Notes under the pieces: model-generated
Database searches by the model: none
The model's input: the letters and a program-made list of their open reading frames with translations, nothing else
Told to the model about the DNA's origin: nothing
Shown here: positions 7,549-8,479 of the stretch, in pieces
Numbering within the stretch: the first letter of the stretch is position 1
Layout: every line of letters begins with the position of its first letter
Position numbers and translations under genes: made by a program
From: Rhizobacter sp.
Lineage (GTDB): Bacteria; Pseudomonadota; Gammaproteobacteria; Burkholderiales; Burkholderiaceae
Assembly: GCA_014379885.1 (NCBI GenBank)
Contig: JACMKW010000066.1
Coordinates: 1-8,479, forward strand
DNA: 8,479 bases
Direction of reading: 5' to 3'

Positions 7549-7576
7549 CTTGAAATCCCTGGCGACGCACCCAGAT
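7549..7576 (+). promoter_or_regulatory. Candidate sigma-32 heat-shock promoter of grpE
   Basis: CTTGAAA (7549-7555) is a perfect sigma-32 -35 element. Fourteen bases later comes CCCAGAT (7570-7576), close to the CCCCATNT type of -10 element. Transcription would begin near 7583, leaving a leader of about 20 bases before the grpE start. No CIRCE repeat, the HrcA operator, is seen here, which favours sigma-32 control. Confidence 0.7.
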
Positions 7577-7602
7577 GCCCGCCTTCGACAGGTATTTGAC
7601 CC

Positions 7603-8124
7603 ATGCAGAACACAGAAGACAACACACAAAACCCAGCCGCCGAGAGCCCGGCAGAGACCTCCAACGAAGCCGGCGCAGGTGACCAAGCCTCGCTGGAGAC
7701 ACGACTGGCCGAGATGTCCGACGCCTATTTGCGCGCCAAGGCCGAGGCGGAGAACACCCGTCGCCGAGCCGAAGACGAGGTCGTCAAGGCCCGCAAGTTC
7801 GCCGTTGAGAACTTTGCCGACAGCCTGCTGCCTGTGAAGGACAGCCTGGAAGCCGCCATCGCCATCCAGGCCGCCACACCAGAGCAGTTGCTAGAAGGCG
7901 TGCACGCCACACTGCGCCAGCTGGCGGCGGCGCTGGAACGCAACAAGGTGGTCGAGATCAGCCCGCCCGCCGGCACGAAGTTTGATCCGCACCAGCACCA
8001 GGCCATCAGCGTCGTGCCCGCCGAGCAGGAGGCCAACACGGTGGTGGCCGTGCTGCAAAAGGGCTACCTCATTGCTGACCGCGTACTGCGCCCCGCGCTG
8101 ATCACCGTGGCGGCGCCAAAGTAA
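7603..8124 (+). CDS. grpE: Nucleotide exchange factor GrpE
   Basis: Cytosolic co-chaperone that releases ADP from DnaK and so drives substrate release and refolding. The 173-residue protein has the expected parts. There is a polar, acidic N-terminal tail (1-30), and a long helix of coiled-coil type around 31-70, rich in Ala, Glu and Arg, which forms the dimer stalk. A short helical bundle follows, with [16 protein letters not shown]. The C-terminal beta domain includes [12 protein letters not shown] and [19 protein letters not shown], the family signature that contacts DnaK. The start follows a weak AGG at 7590-7592 and lies behind the heat-shock promoter. dnaK follows after 99 bases on the same strand, the usual order in Burkholderiales. 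Confidence 0.97.
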   Translation: MQNTEDNTQNPAAESPAETSNEAGAGDQASLETRLAEMSDAYLRAKAEAENTRRRAEDEVVKARKFAVENFADSLLPVKDSLEAAIAIQAATPEQLLEGVHATLRQLAAALERNKVVEISPPAGTKFDPHQHQAISVVPAEQEANTVVAVLQKGYLIADRVLRPALITVAAPK

Positions 8125-8158
8125 GCGGGCCCCAAGCAAGCGTCCACAAGCTGCAGCC

Positions 8159-8479
<321 letters not shown>

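Overview
The window is high-GC, tightly packed chromosomal DNA. The protein sequences and gene order (rpoD end; then hemH, an S4-domain hslR gene, grpE and dnaK) suggest a betaproteobacterium of the order Burkholderiales, possibly near the Rubrivivax/Leptothrix/Roseateles group. That placement is inferred from protein resemblance, not from any marker RNA. There is no rRNA, tRNA, CRISPR array or insertion sequence, and no gene-free stretch longer than 100 bases.

Layout. (1) Bases 2-265 hold the end of rpoD (sigma-70 region 4), followed by a clear intrinsic terminator at 285-312. (2) Bases 340-1293 encode a class III nucleotide cyclase fused to an FHA domain. All six catalytic positions are present, and an 8-bp inverted repeat covers its start codon. 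(3) On the minus strand, 1304-1990 encodes a YigB-like HAD phosphatase, convergent with the cyclase gene. (4) Divergent from it, 2071-5979 encodes a soluble hybrid sensor histidine kinase of about 1300 residues, with the order GAF, three PAS, one LOV, two PAS, HisKA, HATPase and receiver. (5) hemH (ferrochelatase) and hslR (Hsp15-type S4 protein) overlap in a TGATG junction. (6) grpE lies behind a good sigma-32 promoter, and dnaK starts at 8224 and runs off the end. The gap between them carries a perfect DnaA box.

The most notable item is the fourth PAS-type domain of the kinase. It has the photoactive-cysteine motif GRNCRFLQ and all the FMN-contacting Asn/Gln residues of LOV blue-light receptors at the expected spacing, so the protein is very probably a blue-light-sensing hybrid kinase. 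A generic annotation would call it only a PAS-domain kinase. It sits between a phosphatase of a family linked to flavin synthesis (its likely cofactor is FMN) and ferrochelatase, which removes the phototoxic pigment protoporphyrin IX. Those neighbourhood links are hypotheses. The left half of the window is signalling (sigma factor, cyclase, kinase). The right half is haem synthesis plus the heat-shock chaperone cluster.
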